64,000 bases of DNA from Rhodocyclales bacterium. GTDB taxonomy: Bacteria; Pseudomonadota; Gammaproteobacteria; Burkholderiales; Rhodocyclaceae. The DNA is taken from positions 1 to 64,000 of the forward strand of contig JACRIY010000008.1 of the NCBI GenBank assembly GCA_016235805.1, in the 5' to 3' direction. Within the stretch, counting starts at the first letter, position 1, and the number at the start of each line of letters is the position of its first letter. This document shows, in pieces, positions 1 through 8,135 of the stretch. A model generated the notes under the pieces. That model searched no databases, was not told the origin of the DNA, and was given only the letters and a program-made list of their open reading frames with translations. Both the position numbers and the translations under genes were made by a program.

Positions 1-2
1 CC

Positions 3-581
3 GTGATCGAGATCGACCTGGCCGACGTCAAGGAACCGATCCTGGCCTGCCCCAACGATCCGGACGACGTGAAGGTGCTCTCCGAAGTCGCCGGCGAGAA
101 AATCGACGAAGTCTTCATCGGCAGTTGCATGACCAACATCGGCCACTTCCGCGCCGCCGGCAAGATTCTCGATGGCCGCAGCGATCTCCCCACCCGCTTG
201 TGGGTCGCCCCGCCGACCAAGATGGACGCCATGATCCTCAACGAGGAAGGCTACTACGCCATCCTCGGCAAGTCCGGCGCGCGCATGGAAATGCCGGGCT
301 GCAGCCTGTGCATGGGCAACCAGGCGCAGATCAAGAAGGGCAGCACGGCGGTATCGACCTCGACGCGCAACTTCCCCAACCGGTTGGGCATCGACACCCG
401 CGTCTATCTCTCGTCCGCGGAACTGGCGGCGGTGACGGCGCTGATGGGCAAGATCCCGACCGTGGCGGAGTACATGGAGCAGGTGAAGTCGCTGGAAGCC
501 AAGTCGGCCGACGTCTATCGCTACATGAACTTCGACCAGATCGCCGAGTTCAAGGACCTGGCGGATACGGTAACGGTGTAA
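3..581 (+). CDS. acnB: Aconitate hydratase B, C-terminal part (5' truncated by window)
   Basis: This is the C-terminal 192 residues of the bifunctional aconitase B/2-methylisocitrate dehydratase of the TCA cycle. The reading frame is already open at the window edge, so the gene begins upstream. The [4Fe-4S] cluster cysteines are visible: one in GSCMTN and two in CSLCMGNQ, followed by the conserved QAQIKKG and STRNFPNR stretches. The gene ends in taa at 579-581 and is followed by a rho-independent terminator, so it is the last gene of its transcript. Nothing appears broken in the visible part. Confidence 0.95.
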   Translation: MIEIDLADVKEPILACPNDPDDVKVLSEVAGEKIDEVFIGSCMTNIGHFRAAGKILDGRSDLPTRLWVAPPTKMDAMILNEEGYYAILGKSGARMEMPGCSLCMGNQAQIKKGSTAVSTSTRNFPNRLGIDTRVYLSSAELAAVTALMGKIPTVAEYMEQVKSLEAKSADVYRYMNFDQIAEFKDLADTVTV

Positions 582-594
582 GGATCGTTTCGGC

Positions 595-623
595 GCCGTA
601 TCACCAGCGCCGACTTTCAAAAC
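595..623 (-). repeat. Dispersed bipartite repeat, copy 1 (intergenic)
   Basis: Read on the minus strand this is GAAAGTCGGCGCTGG, then tgat, then ACGGCG. It lies between the acnB stop and its terminator hairpin. It matches the family consensus AAnAGTCGGCGCTGG-N4-ACGGCG described in the findings. Confidence 0.7.
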
Positions 624-660
624 AAAACGCCCTCGTGGAGGAATCCACGGGGGCGTTTTT
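624..660 (+). terminator. Rho-independent terminator after acnB
   Basis: A GC-rich hairpin has the arms aaaacgccc-cgtgg and ccacg-gggcgtttt around a short loop and ends in a T run. The A run on the other side could also stop leftward transcription, but the gene on that side (696) has its stop nearby, so it may serve both strands. It lies directly after a copy of the dispersed repeat. Confidence 0.85.
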
Positions 661-695
661 ATTGGCAAGGCTTCGCTGCGAGCGTTGATCGAGTT

Positions 696-1331
696 TCAGG
701 GCTGGATCAGGCCGTTGCGGATCGCGTAACGGGTCAGTTCAACCACGTTGTGCAGGTCGAGCTTGCGCATCAGGTTGCGCCGATGCACATCGACCGTGCT
801 CGCCGCGATGTGCAGTTCGGCGGCGATGTCGGGGGCGCTCTTGCCTTCGGCGAGCAGTGTCGCCACCTGGATCTCGCGCCGCGACAGGGCCTCGGGCGAG
901 GTCGCCGCTCCGCGATCGCGCAGGCCGTCGGCCACCAGTGCGGCGACCTCCGAACAAAGGTAGCTGCGACCGTTGACCACGTTGCGGATGCCCTGCTTCA
1001 GTTCGGCACCGGCGGCCGACTTGGCGATGTAGCCGCTGGCGCCGGCATCGAGCATCTGCTGGATGATGCGGCGGTCGAGGTAAGTGGACAAGGCCAGCAC
1101 CCGGATCGCGGGATGCCGCGTCAGCAGGCGGCGTGTGGTTTCGATGCCGGAAAGCCCGGGCAGGGCAACGTCCATGACCACCACGTCCGGAGCCAGTTCC
1201 GCGGCGGCGCCCAGGGCCGTGTCGCCATCGCCGACTTCCGCCACGACTTGCATCCCGGAATCCTGGTCGAGCACGGTGCGCAAGGCTTCGCGCACCAGGG
1301 TGTGGTCATCGACAAGCATTATCCGGATCAT
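696..1331 (-). CDS. NarL/FixJ family response regulator
   Basis: A 211-residue transcription regulator with an N-terminal receiver domain (phospho-acceptor Asp54 in VVMDVALPG, acidic pair DD near residue 8, Lys in AKSAAG) and a C-terminal LuxR-type helix-turn-helix (SRREIQVATLLAEGKSAPDIA, roughly residues 148-205). I chose the ATG at 1331 because it carries a strong GGAGGAG ribosome site 8 bases upstream and starts exactly at the receiver fold; a longer frame upstream lies inside the kinase gene. It overlaps the end of the kinase at 1306 by 26 bases, so the two are co-transcribed and translationally coupled. Target genes are unknown; the neighbouring PAS and DUF2934 genes are candidates by position only. 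Confidence 0.93.
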   Translation of the reverse strand: MIRIMLVDDHTLVREALRTVLDQDSGMQVVAEVGDGDTALGAAAELAPDVVVMDVALPGLSGIETTRRLLTRHPAIRVLALSTYLDRRIIQQMLDAGASGYIAKSAAGAELKQGIRNVVNGRSYLCSEVAALVADGLRDRGAATSPEALSRREIQVATLLAEGKSAPDIAAELHIAASTVDVHRRNLMRKLDLHNVVELTRYAIRNGLIQP

Positions 1332-3222
1332 CGCCCATCTCCTCCTGCGAAACATCGCATGGCATGACAACGGCAATTGTCGCACCATTTCCGGGACTGC
1401 TGTCGACTTCCATGCTGCCGCCGATGTTGGCAATTCGCTCGCGCACCGAACGCAGCCCGAAATGGTGCGGATCGGCCAGTTCTCCCAGGTGCTTGGTCGG
1501 GTCGAAACCGCATCCGGCATCGCTTACCACCAGCGTCAGGCACTTGCGGTCGCAGAGGCAGGTCAGGCTCGCTTCGCCGATGCCGGCATGCTTGGCGACG
1601 TTGATCAGCAACTCGCGCGCCGACCGGTACAGCACCGCCTGCACCTCGTCGGACAACTGCCGGTCGCAACCGACGGGATCAACATGCACGGCCAGTCCGT
1701 AGACACGTCCGATCTCGTCGGCCAGCCACTCAAGCGCGGGCATCAGGCCCATGGTTTGCAGGAACGGCGGGCTCAGTTGCTGCGAGATGTTGCGCGCCGC
1801 CTGGTCGGCCTGGTCCAGCAGCGCAACGATACGGCCGATCTCGCCCGCCTGCGATCCCGCATCGATCGATGCCAGCTTGATCTTGATGACGGCCAGCAAC
1901 TGCGATAGATCGTCATGCAGATCCTGCGCCAGTTTTCGCCGCTCCCGCTCCTCGGTCATCGTCAGCTCGGCCGACAGGCGACGCAGTTGCACCGTGCGCT
2001 CCGCAACCTTGGCTTCGAGGCTTTGCGCCATTTCGCGCAACTGATCCTCGGCCTGGCGGCGACTGGTGACATCGACCATGATGCCGCGCAGCCATCGTGG
2101 AGCGCCGTTTTCCTCGACCACCGTGACCAGGTCGTGCAACCAGACGGTGCGGCCATCGCGGGCGATGAAGCGGTACTCGAAGTCGTGTGGCGCCAGGCGG
2201 CGGGTGCAGGACATGCAGTAATCAGGCGCCCAGTCGCGGTCGTCGGGATGCAAATGGGCCAGCCAGAAGCCAGGCTGCAACCAGTCGGCCACCGGAAAGC
2301 CGAGCAGCCGCTCGGCCTGCTGGCTGATGAAGGTGAAGTCGAAGGTCCTGGCGTCCGCTTCCCAGACGATGCCGTTGGTCGTATCGACCATGTCCCTGAA
2401 GCGCCGCTGGGAAGCCGCCAGTGCCTGTTCGGTGCGCTTACGCTCGGTGATGTCGCGATCGACCCCGCGGTAGCCGGCCACCTTGCCGGCCGCATCGCGG
2501 ATCGGCATGCCGTTGGTCAGGGTATCGTGCCAGCCGCCATGGATGTCGACAACGATGTTCTCCAGTTCGCGGAAGGCTTCGCCACGAGCGGCGATGGCGG
2601 CGAAGGCCTCCCCCACGCGCGCGGCCTCTTCCGCCGGCATCAGGTCGAAAGCCGTCTTGCCGACGATCTCTTCCGGCGCGTAGCCCAGCAGGTTTCGCAC
2701 ACTCTCCGATGCGAAGGTATAGCGGCCGTCGGTATCCACCTCCCAGATCCAGTCAGCGGAAACATCGGCCACGTCGCGGAACCGTCGCTCCGACTCGAGC
2801 AGCGCCCGCTCCACCTGCTTCTGGCTGGTGATGTCGATGGCCACCGCCAGGCATTCCTGTCCATCCGGTGAAAGCGCGGCCTTGATCAGGACACTTCGCG
2901 GCGCCTGACCCGCTATCGACAGATCGAGTTCGCAACTCTTCCGAGTGGCGCCCGAAAACACGTCTTGCAGGAATTTCTCGAATTGAACGGCGTCGCGGGT
3001 TGCGATGAAACCGGTGAAGGCGCAACCAACAAGCATGGGATGCTCGCTCGCCAGCAGGTCCGCTCCTGCCAGATTGCAGCGGCGAATGCCGCTGTCACGT
3101 CCGAGGCTGAAATATCCGACCGGAGCAAAAACGAACAGGTCGTCGCTGTCCGGCGGCGCGGCGCCGGTCGCGTCGCGCGCTTGCTCATGCGAAGGCGAGT
3201 GTGTCGAATCGATGGCCGTCAT
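1306..3222 (-). CDS. Multi-PAS sensor histidine kinase (NarX/DegS-type HisKA_3)
   Basis: A soluble sensor kinase of about 638 residues without a visible membrane segment. Three PAS domains follow each other: a divergent first one beginning with DDLFVFAPVGYF, a second at FRDVADVSADWIWEVD and a third at FRDMVDTTNGIVWEAD with a PAC segment. Next come a short coiled coil, a HisKA_3 dimerisation helix with the phospho-acceptor His at about 436 (LAQDLHDDLSQ), and an HATPase domain (N-box ELLINVAKHA, G-boxes DAGCGFD and GNGATI). The ATG at 3222 is preferred over an upstream TTG. It pairs with the overlapping response regulator. The ligand (redox, flavin, haem or small molecule) cannot be told from sequence. 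Confidence 0.92.
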   Translation of the reverse strand: MTAIDSTHSPSHEQARDATGAAPPDSDDLFVFAPVGYFSLGRDSGIRRCNLAGADLLASEHPMLVGCAFTGFIATRDAVQFEKFLQDVFSGATRKSCELDLSIAGQAPRSVLIKAALSPDGQECLAVAIDITSQKQVERALLESERRFRDVADVSADWIWEVDTDGRYTFASESVRNLLGYAPEEIVGKTAFDLMPAEEAARVGEAFAAIAARGEAFRELENIVVDIHGGWHDTLTNGMPIRDAAGKVAGYRGVDRDITERKRTEQALAASQRRFRDMVDTTNGIVWEADARTFDFTFISQQAERLLGFPVADWLQPGFWLAHLHPDDRDWAPDYCMSCTRRLAPHDFEYRFIARDGRTVWLHDLVTVVEENGAPRWLRGIMVDVTSRRQAEDQLREMAQSLEAKVAERTVQLRRLSAELTMTEERERRKLAQDLHDDLSQLLAVIKIKLASIDAGSQAGEIGRIVALLDQADQAARNISQQLSPPFLQTMGLMPALEWLADEIGRVYGLAVHVDPVGCDRQLSDEVQAVLYRSARELLINVAKHAGIGEASLTCLCDRKCLTLVVSDAGCGFDPTKHLGELADPHHFGLRSVRERIANIGGSMEVDSSPGNGATIAVVMPCDVSQEEMGDDPDNACR

Positions 3223-3388
3223 CCCTGATCCCGGCGGCGAACGGTTTGTTCCGTTCAGCAACACCGTCGGCACTGAACACCGCAAATATTACATTCCGCC
3301 CATCCGGTCAGGCAATCGATGGACTGGCGCGACACGATGCGCTCGCCGGCGATGCGACGCGGAAGCCGTCGCCAGCAGCTGACTTAGT

Positions 3389-3625
3389 TCAATGCAACTT
3401 GCCCAGGGATCGCTCGACGTCGGCCTCCGCCAGCAGCCAGTCGGACATTTCGCAACCTGGAGCGAAGCCACGCTGCTCGGCTCGGTAATAGGCGGCCTCG
3501 GCGATCATCTGCTCGCGGGAACACGCCTGGATCGAATCCTCCGCAACGGCCGCACCGCAGACGCGGGATGACTTCGCGGATCCGTTGATTCGCGGCTTTT
3601 TCACTGATTCGGTTCTGGGTTTCAT
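3389..3625 (-). CDS. DUF2934 family small protein
   Basis: A 78-residue protein of unknown function. The N-terminal 30 residues are basic and low in complexity (MKPRTESVKKPRING). The C-terminal half carries the DUF2934 signature: REQMIAEAAYYRAEQRGF followed by DWLLAEADVE. The ATG at 3625 is fixed by an excellent AAGGAGG ribosome site eight bases upstream. The gene lies between the kinase and two PAS genes, all on the minus strand. No membrane segment or signal peptide is seen, so a cytoplasmic location is likely. Confidence 0.85.
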   Translation of the reverse strand: MKPRTESVKKPRINGSAKSSRVCGAAVAEDSIQACSREQMIAEAAYYRAEQRGFAPGCEMSDWLLAEADVERSLGKLH

Positions 3626-3682
3626 TGTCTTATCCTCCTTTTGGCCTTGCTTGAACTGGCTGCTGCGAAACGCCGCCATGTC

Positions 3683-4105
3683 TCAAGACATCCTCGCTGG
3701 AACCACATGACGGACATCCAGCAGATACATGTCGCGTACGGTGTTGATCGACGCCATCCGCGCGAGGTTGATTTCGACAGGAAACTCCTGCCCGCTGGCG
3801 TCGCGCGCCTCGAATCGGCGCCAATCGCCACCGGAACAAAGATGTACCAGGTAGCGCGCGCTGTAACTGGGGGAACTTCCGGCAAGGAAGAGTCCCTTCA
3901 CGAACTCCGAAACCTGGCGTCCGAGCATGGCAACCTGGCTGGCCCCGAAAATCCGCTCCGCCGAAGGGCTGCAACTCAGAATCCGCCCGTACTGGTCGAG
4001 CACCAGCGTGCTCGAATCCTTGCGACTGCGGAAGCTCGGGGCGACTCCGGAAGCCCATTGCTCGAGGGCAACCCGCTGAAATTCCGTGTAACTCGATCCA
4101 TCCAT
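3683..4105 (-). CDS. Single PAS-domain protein (tandem copy A)
   Basis: A 140-residue protein that is little more than one PAS fold: an N-terminal helix, then TLVLDQYGRILSCSPSAERIFG, and a PAC-like end (EFPVEINLARMAS, YLLDVRH). It has no output domain, so it may act as a partner of another sensor such as the nearby three-PAS kinase; that is inference. The ATG at 4105 has a GGGGGGAG ribosome site. It is clearly paralogous to the next gene, sharing the block GLF-AGSSPSYSARYLVHLC and WRRF, and similarity persists at the DNA level, which suggests a fairly recent tandem duplication. Confidence 0.82.
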   Translation of the reverse strand: MDGSSYTEFQRVALEQWASGVAPSFRSRKDSSTLVLDQYGRILSCSPSAERIFGASQVAMLGRQVSEFVKGLFLAGSSPSYSARYLVHLCSGGDWRRFEARDASGQEFPVEINLARMASINTVRDMYLLDVRHVVPARMS

Positions 4106-4301
4106 GCGCTCCCCCCTGCATAACCCTATTGTCATTGTGGGAGCGTCGCAAAAATATCCATCCTTGGTAATCCGTGAATTCCGCGACAATTTGCGGAAAC
4201 TACGTAGTTGGCATTGCGCAGTCGGGAAGCGAAGCCCTTTGGTGGGCGGAATTGAAGGGTAAAGCGCATCCGACGGCGACGACCAGATCATCCCGAATCG
4301 C

Positions 4302-4688
4302 TCACTCGACACGGCGCAGGTTGAGCAGGAAAACCTCGCACGCGGAACGGTTTGACGCCATCGGTGCCAGGCTTATCTCGACCAGCAATTCTTCACCCCG
4401 GCCATCCACCGCGTGAAACCGGCGCCATCCGCCGTCGGCGCAAAGGTGGACCAGGTAGCGCGCACTGTAACTGGGCGAACTGCCGGCGCGAAACAGGCCC
4501 GAAATGAACTCGGATATCCAGTTGCCCATCAGCCTGGCCGGACGCGTACCAAGCAGGCGAGCCGCCGGTTCGCCGCAGCTCAGGATGCGGCCAAGGCGGT
4601 CCAGTATCAGAGTGGCATGTCCGCGGGAGACATCCGCGTCGTCGGCGACGGCGTCCAATTCCATTGGCGTGCTAGTCGGCAATGCCAT
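4302..4688 (-). CDS. Single PAS-domain protein (tandem copy B)
   Basis: A 128-residue PAS-only protein, paralogous to the downstream gene at 3683-4105. Shared segments include RILSC, SEF-SGLF, AGSSPSYSARYLVHLC, GWRRF and VEI-LA-MAS. The start at 4688 has GGAG about 10 bases upstream; an internal ATG at residue 9 is an alternative. No output domain, signal peptide or membrane segment is visible. The two copies are separated by about 196 bases, so each may have its own promoter. The function is unknown beyond a probable sensory role. Confidence 0.82.
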   Translation of the reverse strand: MALPTSTPMELDAVADDADVSRGHATLILDRLGRILSCGEPAARLLGTRPARLMGNWISEFISGLFRAGSSPSYSARYLVHLCADGGWRRFHAVDGRGEELLVEISLAPMASNRSACEVFLLNLRRVE

Positions 4689-4874
4689 GCCTGATGCTCC
4701 AGTGTGATTTGGCGTCCCTCACTGAAAGCCGGCGGACGAACGCATATGCGACGATAGTGGGCCGGCGGAAAAGCTGGAATACCGCGGCAGCGGTATTTTT
4801 TCTACCGTGAAGCCGGTATGCGGCTCGTCCCAGCCCAGGCTGGCGCGTGGTTTGCAACTCCGGAGGATTCGTTT

Positions 4875-4899
4875 GCCGTGGTACCAGCGCCGACTTTTG
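4875..4899 (-). repeat. Dispersed bipartite repeat, copy 2 (intergenic)
   Basis: Read on the minus strand this is CAAAAGTCGGCGCTGG, then tacc, then ACGGC. It lies a few tens of bases from the terminator of the small exported-protein gene. Confidence 0.7.
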
Positions 4900-4931
4900 T
4901 CGCGCGAACGGCATCGACGCACACCGGACAC

Positions 4932-4963
4932 AAAAACGCCCCGGCATTGCTGCCGGGGCGTTT
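4932..4963 (-). terminator. Rho-independent terminator for the small exported-protein operon
   Basis: On the minus strand a GCCCCGGCA / TGCCGGGGC hairpin with a 4-base loop is followed by GTTTTT. It lies 28 bases after the stop of the gene at 4992-5309. The other strand ends in only three T. Confidence 0.8.
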
Positions 4964-4991
4964 CAGGTGTCGAGCCCGGGCCACCGATCCG

Positions 4992-5309
4992 CTATTGGCC
5001 GCGCCCCTCGCCGCGCCGCATGGCTCGCATGCGCTCCGGATAGATATCACGTCCGGCCTGGTGCACATCGCGGCGCAACTGTCGCCGTTCCTCAGGCGAA
5101 AGCCGATTTCCGCGGCGGTCGCCGGCGTCCGCCGAATCCGCAGACGAGGATTCCGAACGTTGCTCGCTCTGGATCATGCGCCGCGGGCCGTCGCCGTCGG
5201 CATGGCGCCCCGGACCCATGCGCTGTGGCCCCTGGGCCGCCGCAGCGGCAACGGTCAACCACAGGACACCGGCCACCGCCGTCCAGCCCAACCCACGTTT
5301 TGCGCTCAC
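4992..5309 (-). CDS. Small exported Arg/Gly-rich protein, unknown function
   Basis: A 105-residue protein with a GTG start, preceded by GAGGGG. The first 25 residues form a clear signal peptide (WTAVAGVLWLTVAAAAAQG). The mature part is hydrophilic, rich in Arg, Gly and Asp, and ends in a helix typical of a conserved hypothetical group (LSPEERRQLRRDVHQAGRDIYP). It has no cysteines. It follows a 44-residue exported peptide gene by 19 bases and ends before a terminator, so the pair forms a short operon divergent from ompR. Its proximity to ompR-envZ suggests envelope stress or osmotic control, which is inference. Confidence 0.72.
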   Translation of the reverse strand: MSAKRGLGWTAVAGVLWLTVAAAAAQGPQRMGPGRHADGDGPRRMIQSEQRSESSSADSADAGDRRGNRLSPEERRQLRRDVHQAGRDIYPERMRAMRRGEGRGQ

Positions 5310-5328
5310 GTCCGCCCCTCTCGATTCT

Positions 5329-5463
5329 TCAACGGAAGATATTGTAGACCTGCTCGCCGGCGACGCGGCTTGCCGCCATCAAGTGATCGACACCGGCCTG
5401 CGGTTCCGAGCCCCACAACACCAGGCCCGCCGCAAGCGCCATGCTGAAGATCAATGCTTTCAT
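5329..5463 (-). CDS. Tiny exported peptide, 44 residues
   Basis: A very short frame begins at the ATG at 5463 with a GGAGG ribosome site at ideal spacing. The N-terminal 22 residues look like a signal peptide (MKALIFSMALAAGLVLWGSE); the mature part is only about 20 residues and ends in GEQVYNIFR. The good ribosome site, the signal-like start and co-directional close spacing to the next exported protein (19 bases) support it as a real gene. No family is recognised. It diverges from ompR across about 180 bases that contain a candidate OmpR site. Confidence 0.6.
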   Translation of the reverse strand: MKALIFSMALAAGLVLWGSEPQAGVDHLMAASRVAGEQVYNIFR

Positions 5464-5556
5464 GCCTGCCTCCGTATCCCGTACCACACAGCCGCTCTTC
5501 CGGCACGCTTGCATTCTCGGCAGCCGCTGTAAGGCAATTGTTGCCGCAGCCCCGGC

Positions 5557-5576
5557 TTTGTAATCGTTTGTAAAGC
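5557..5576 (+). promoter_or_regulatory. Candidate OmpR-type direct-repeat site
   Basis: Two adjacent 10-base half sites, TTTGTAATCG and TTTGTAAAGC, form the head-to-tail arrangement that OmpR-family regulators bind. The site lies in the divergent region between ompR (starts 5645) and the tiny exported peptide gene (starts 5463). It could serve autoregulation, control of the small operon, or both. Assignment is by pattern only. Confidence 0.45.
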
Positions 5577-5644
5577 CGGCTGGCAGGATCACGGCGATCC
5601 GGCTAGGATTCGCAGCCAATTCCCCCTGGAATAGACTGCATGCC

Positions 5645-6373
5645 ATGACCGAAGCCAAAGCCAAGATTCTGGTCGTCGACGACGACCTGCGATTGCGCCA
5701 GTTGCTGGAGCGCTACCTTTCCGAGCAGGGCTTCGCGGTCAAGGCGGTGCCCGATGCGCAAGGCATGGACCGCGCCCTGGAACGCGAGCTGTACGACCTG
5801 ATCGTGCTCGACCTCATGCTGCCCGGCGAGGACGGCCTTGCCATCTGCCGCCGCCTGCGCGGCCATGCCAACCCGGTGAGCATCATCATGCTGACGGCGA
5901 AGGGTGACGAAGTGGACCGCATCGTCGGCCTTGAAGTCGGCGCCGACGACTACCTGCCCAAGCCCTTCAGCCCGCGCGAACTGGTGGCGCGCATCCATGC
6001 CGTGCTGCGCCGGCGCACGGCCCCGCCGCCTCCCGGCGCGCCGGCCATCGTCGAGGAAAGCGTGACCTTCGGCAAGGTGACGATCAACCTGGCGACGCGC
6101 GAACTGGAGCGCGACTCCGTGGCCACGCTGCTGACCTCTGGCGAGTTCGGCCTGCTGCGCGTACTGCTGGAGCACCCACGCCAGCCGATGAGCCGCGACA
6201 AGCTGATGGAACTGGCGCGCGGCCGCGAATACGAAGTCTTCGACCGCGCCATCGACGTCCAGATCTCGCGCCTGCGCAAGCTGGTCGAGGAAGATCCCGG
6301 CAAGCCGCGCTACATCCAGACCGTCTGGGGTTTCGGTTACGTTTTCGTGCCGGATGGCAAGAAGCACGAATGA
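5645..6373 (+). CDS. ompR: OmpR response regulator
   Basis: A 242-residue DNA-binding regulator. The receiver domain has VVDDD near residue 11, phospho-acceptor Asp56 in LDLMLPGEDG and Lys in LPKPFSPREL; the winged-helix effector domain covers about residues 140-235 (DVQISRLRKLVEEDP, YIQTVWGFGYVFVP). The match to OmpR is full length. It overlaps envZ by ATGA at 6370-6373, so the pair is coupled. It controls porins and osmotic responses in relatives. A probable OmpR box lies 70 bases upstream. Confidence 0.95.
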   Translation: MTEAKAKILVVDDDLRLRQLLERYLSEQGFAVKAVPDAQGMDRALERELYDLIVLDLMLPGEDGLAICRRLRGHANPVSIIMLTAKGDEVDRIVGLEVGADDYLPKPFSPRELVARIHAVLRRRTAPPPPGAPAIVEESVTFGKVTINLATRELERDSVATLLTSGEFGLLRVLLEHPRQPMSRDKLMELARGREYEVFDRAIDVQISRLRKLVEEDPGKPRYIQTVWGFGYVFVPDGKKHE

Positions 6374-7722
6374 AATTGCTGCCGCGCTCGCTGCTGTGGC
6401 GCACCTTCCTCCTGGTCGCGCTGCTGATGCTGCTGTCGGTCGCGGCCTGGTTCGCGATCTTTAACGCCTATGAGCGTGAGCCCCGTGCGCGGCAACTGGC
6501 GCAGACGCTGGTCAGCGTCGCCAACCTGACTCGCGCGGCGCTGATCTCGGCGCGGCCCGAGGCGCGTCGCGAACTGCTGCGCGACCTGTCCGACCGCGAG
6601 GGAATCCACATCTATCCGGCCGACGCGACGGACCGCGTCGAGCCGTTGCCGGACCGGCCCTTCCTGCAACGGGTCGAGGAACTGGCGCGCGAACAGCTCG
6701 GGCCACATACCCGTTTGAGCCTGGAGCGCGAGGGCGAACGCGCGCTGTTCGTCAATTTCCGCATCGACGACGGCGACGAAGGCGACTACTGGCTGGCACT
6801 GCCGCGCGAGCGCATCGACCGCGTATTCCCGCTGAGCTGGCTGGGTTGGGGCGTCGCGGCGCTGCTGATTTCGCTGTTCGGCGCCTGGCTCATCGTGTTC
6901 CGCATCACGCGCCCGCTCAAGGCACTGCAGCAGGCCGCGCGAAAAGTCGGCGCCGGCGAGACGGCGGCGCGGCTCGACGAATCCGGCCCGACGGAACTGG
7001 CGACCGTGGCCCACGCCTTCAACCAGATGAGCGCCGACCTGGCGCAGATCGACCAGGACCGCGCCCTGATCCTGGCCGGCATTTCGCACGACCTGCGCAC
7101 CCCGCTGACGCGCCTGCGCATGGGCATCGAAATGTCGGCCGACGAGGAACTGCGCGAAGGCATGACCGCCGACGTGGAGGAAATGGACAAGACCATCGGC
7201 CAGTTCCTCGACTTCGCCCGTTCGGAAGGCGGCGAGGCGCCGCTGGAGGTCGATGTCGCCGCGCTGCTGGCGGAGATCGCCACGCAGTACCGGCGTCGCG
7301 GCTTCAAGGTCGAGCTGGCCGACGCCGACGCGGGTGCCGCGACATCCGCGACCATCCTGCGCGCCAGGCCGCAGGCCCTGCGCCGCGCGGTGAACAACTT
7401 GGTCGACAACGCACTGCGCTATGCCGGCAGCGATAAGCCGGTGGACATGGCGCTGTCTGCTGCCGGCGACGAACTGCTGATCGAGGTCGGCGACCGTGGC
7501 CCAGGCATTCCGCCACAGGACGTCGAACGCATCAAGCGCCCCTTCGCCCGCCTCGACGCCGCGCGCAGCAATGCCGTCGGCGCCGGCCTCGGGCTGGCCA
7601 TCGTCGAACGCATCGCGCGCTCCCACAACGGACGCCTGGAACTGCTGGCGCGCCCCGGCGGCGGCCTGTGTGCCCGGCTGGCCGTGCGTCCCCTTGATCC
7701 GCAACCCGCACCCACGCCATGA
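6370..7722 (+). CDS. envZ: EnvZ-type osmosensor histidine kinase
   Basis: A 450-residue inner-membrane sensor kinase. Membrane helix 1 is at about residues 10-35 (TFLLVALLMLLSVAAWFAIF) and helix 2 at about 157-178 around a periplasmic loop; then come a HAMP linker, the HisKA domain with His240 (GISHDLRTPLTRLRMG) and an HATPase domain (NLVDNALRYA, DRGPGIP, GLGLAIVERI). The H-box matches the EnvZ class, which both phosphorylates and dephosphorylates OmpR. It overlaps ompR upstream and the haemoglobin gene downstream, each by four bases, giving a three-gene operon. Confidence 0.95.
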   Translation: MKLLPRSLLWRTFLLVALLMLLSVAAWFAIFNAYEREPRARQLAQTLVSVANLTRAALISARPEARRELLRDLSDREGIHIYPADATDRVEPLPDRPFLQRVEELAREQLGPHTRLSLEREGERALFVNFRIDDGDEGDYWLALPRERIDRVFPLSWLGWGVAALLISLFGAWLIVFRITRPLKALQQAARKVGAGETAARLDESGPTELATVAHAFNQMSADLAQIDQDRALILAGISHDLRTPLTRLRMGIEMSADEELREGMTADVEEMDKTIGQFLDFARSEGGEAPLEVDVAALLAEIATQYRRRGFKVELADADAGAATSATILRARPQALRRAVNNLVDNALRYAGSDKPVDMALSAAGDELLIEVGDRGPGIPPQDVERIKRPFARLDAARSNAVGAGLGLAIVERIARSHNGRLELLARPGGGLCARLAVRPLDPQPAPTP

Positions 7723-8135
7723 ACGAGATCGATCCCGACACACCATTTGCCCGCATCGGCGGCGAAGCCGGCCTGCGCCGTCTGGTCAAGCGCTTCTACG
7801 AGCTGATGGATACCTTGCCCGAAGCCTACGGCATCCGCAAACTGCACCAGCCCGATCTCTCCAGCGCCGAGGAAAAGCTCTTCATGTACCTCTGCGGCTG
7901 GCTCGGCGGGCCGCAGCTCTATGTCGAGAAATACGGCCACCCGCGACTGCGGGCGCGCCACCTGCCCTTCGCCATCGCCAGCGACGAGGCCGCGCAGTGG
8001 ATGCTGTGCATGCGCCAGGCCATGGCCGAAACCATCGGCGACGAGGCGCTTAGAAAGGGCCTGGACAAGGCCCTGGCCGACCTGGCGCTGCATATGCGCA
8101 ACCGCAATGACCCGCCGGAAAACCCTGGAACCTAA
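7719..8135 (+). CDS. Group II truncated haemoglobin
   Basis: A 138-residue globin of the trHbO/YjbI-like class. Features are the N-terminal FARIGGEAGLRRLVKRFYELMD, LFMYLCGWLGGPQLYVEKYGHPRLRARHLPF (proximal-His region) and the C-terminal MRQAMAETIGD helix. Proteins of this class bind O2, NO or sulfide and are linked to redox or peroxide handling. The start codon overlaps the envZ stop (ATGA), so it is translated as the third gene of the ompR-envZ operon. It converges with the next gene, and their stop codons overlap by four bases. Confidence 0.92.
   Translation: MNEIDPDTPFARIGGEAGLRRLVKRFYELMDTLPEAYGIRKLHQPDLSSAEEKLFMYLCGWLGGPQLYVEKYGHPRLRARHLPFAIASDEAAQWMLCMRQAMAETIGDEALRKGLDKALADLALHMRNRNDPPENPGT

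Larger units (their letters stand above)
4689..4991. other. Intergenic stretch of about 300 bases
   Basis: This region separates the upstream end of PAS copy B from the 3' end of a small exported-protein gene. It holds one copy of the dispersed repeat (4875-4899) and a strong hairpin terminator (4932-4963). Nearer the PAS gene it is less GC-rich, as a promoter region would be, but I see no convincing -35/-10 pair. No supported coding frame is present. Confidence 0.6.
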
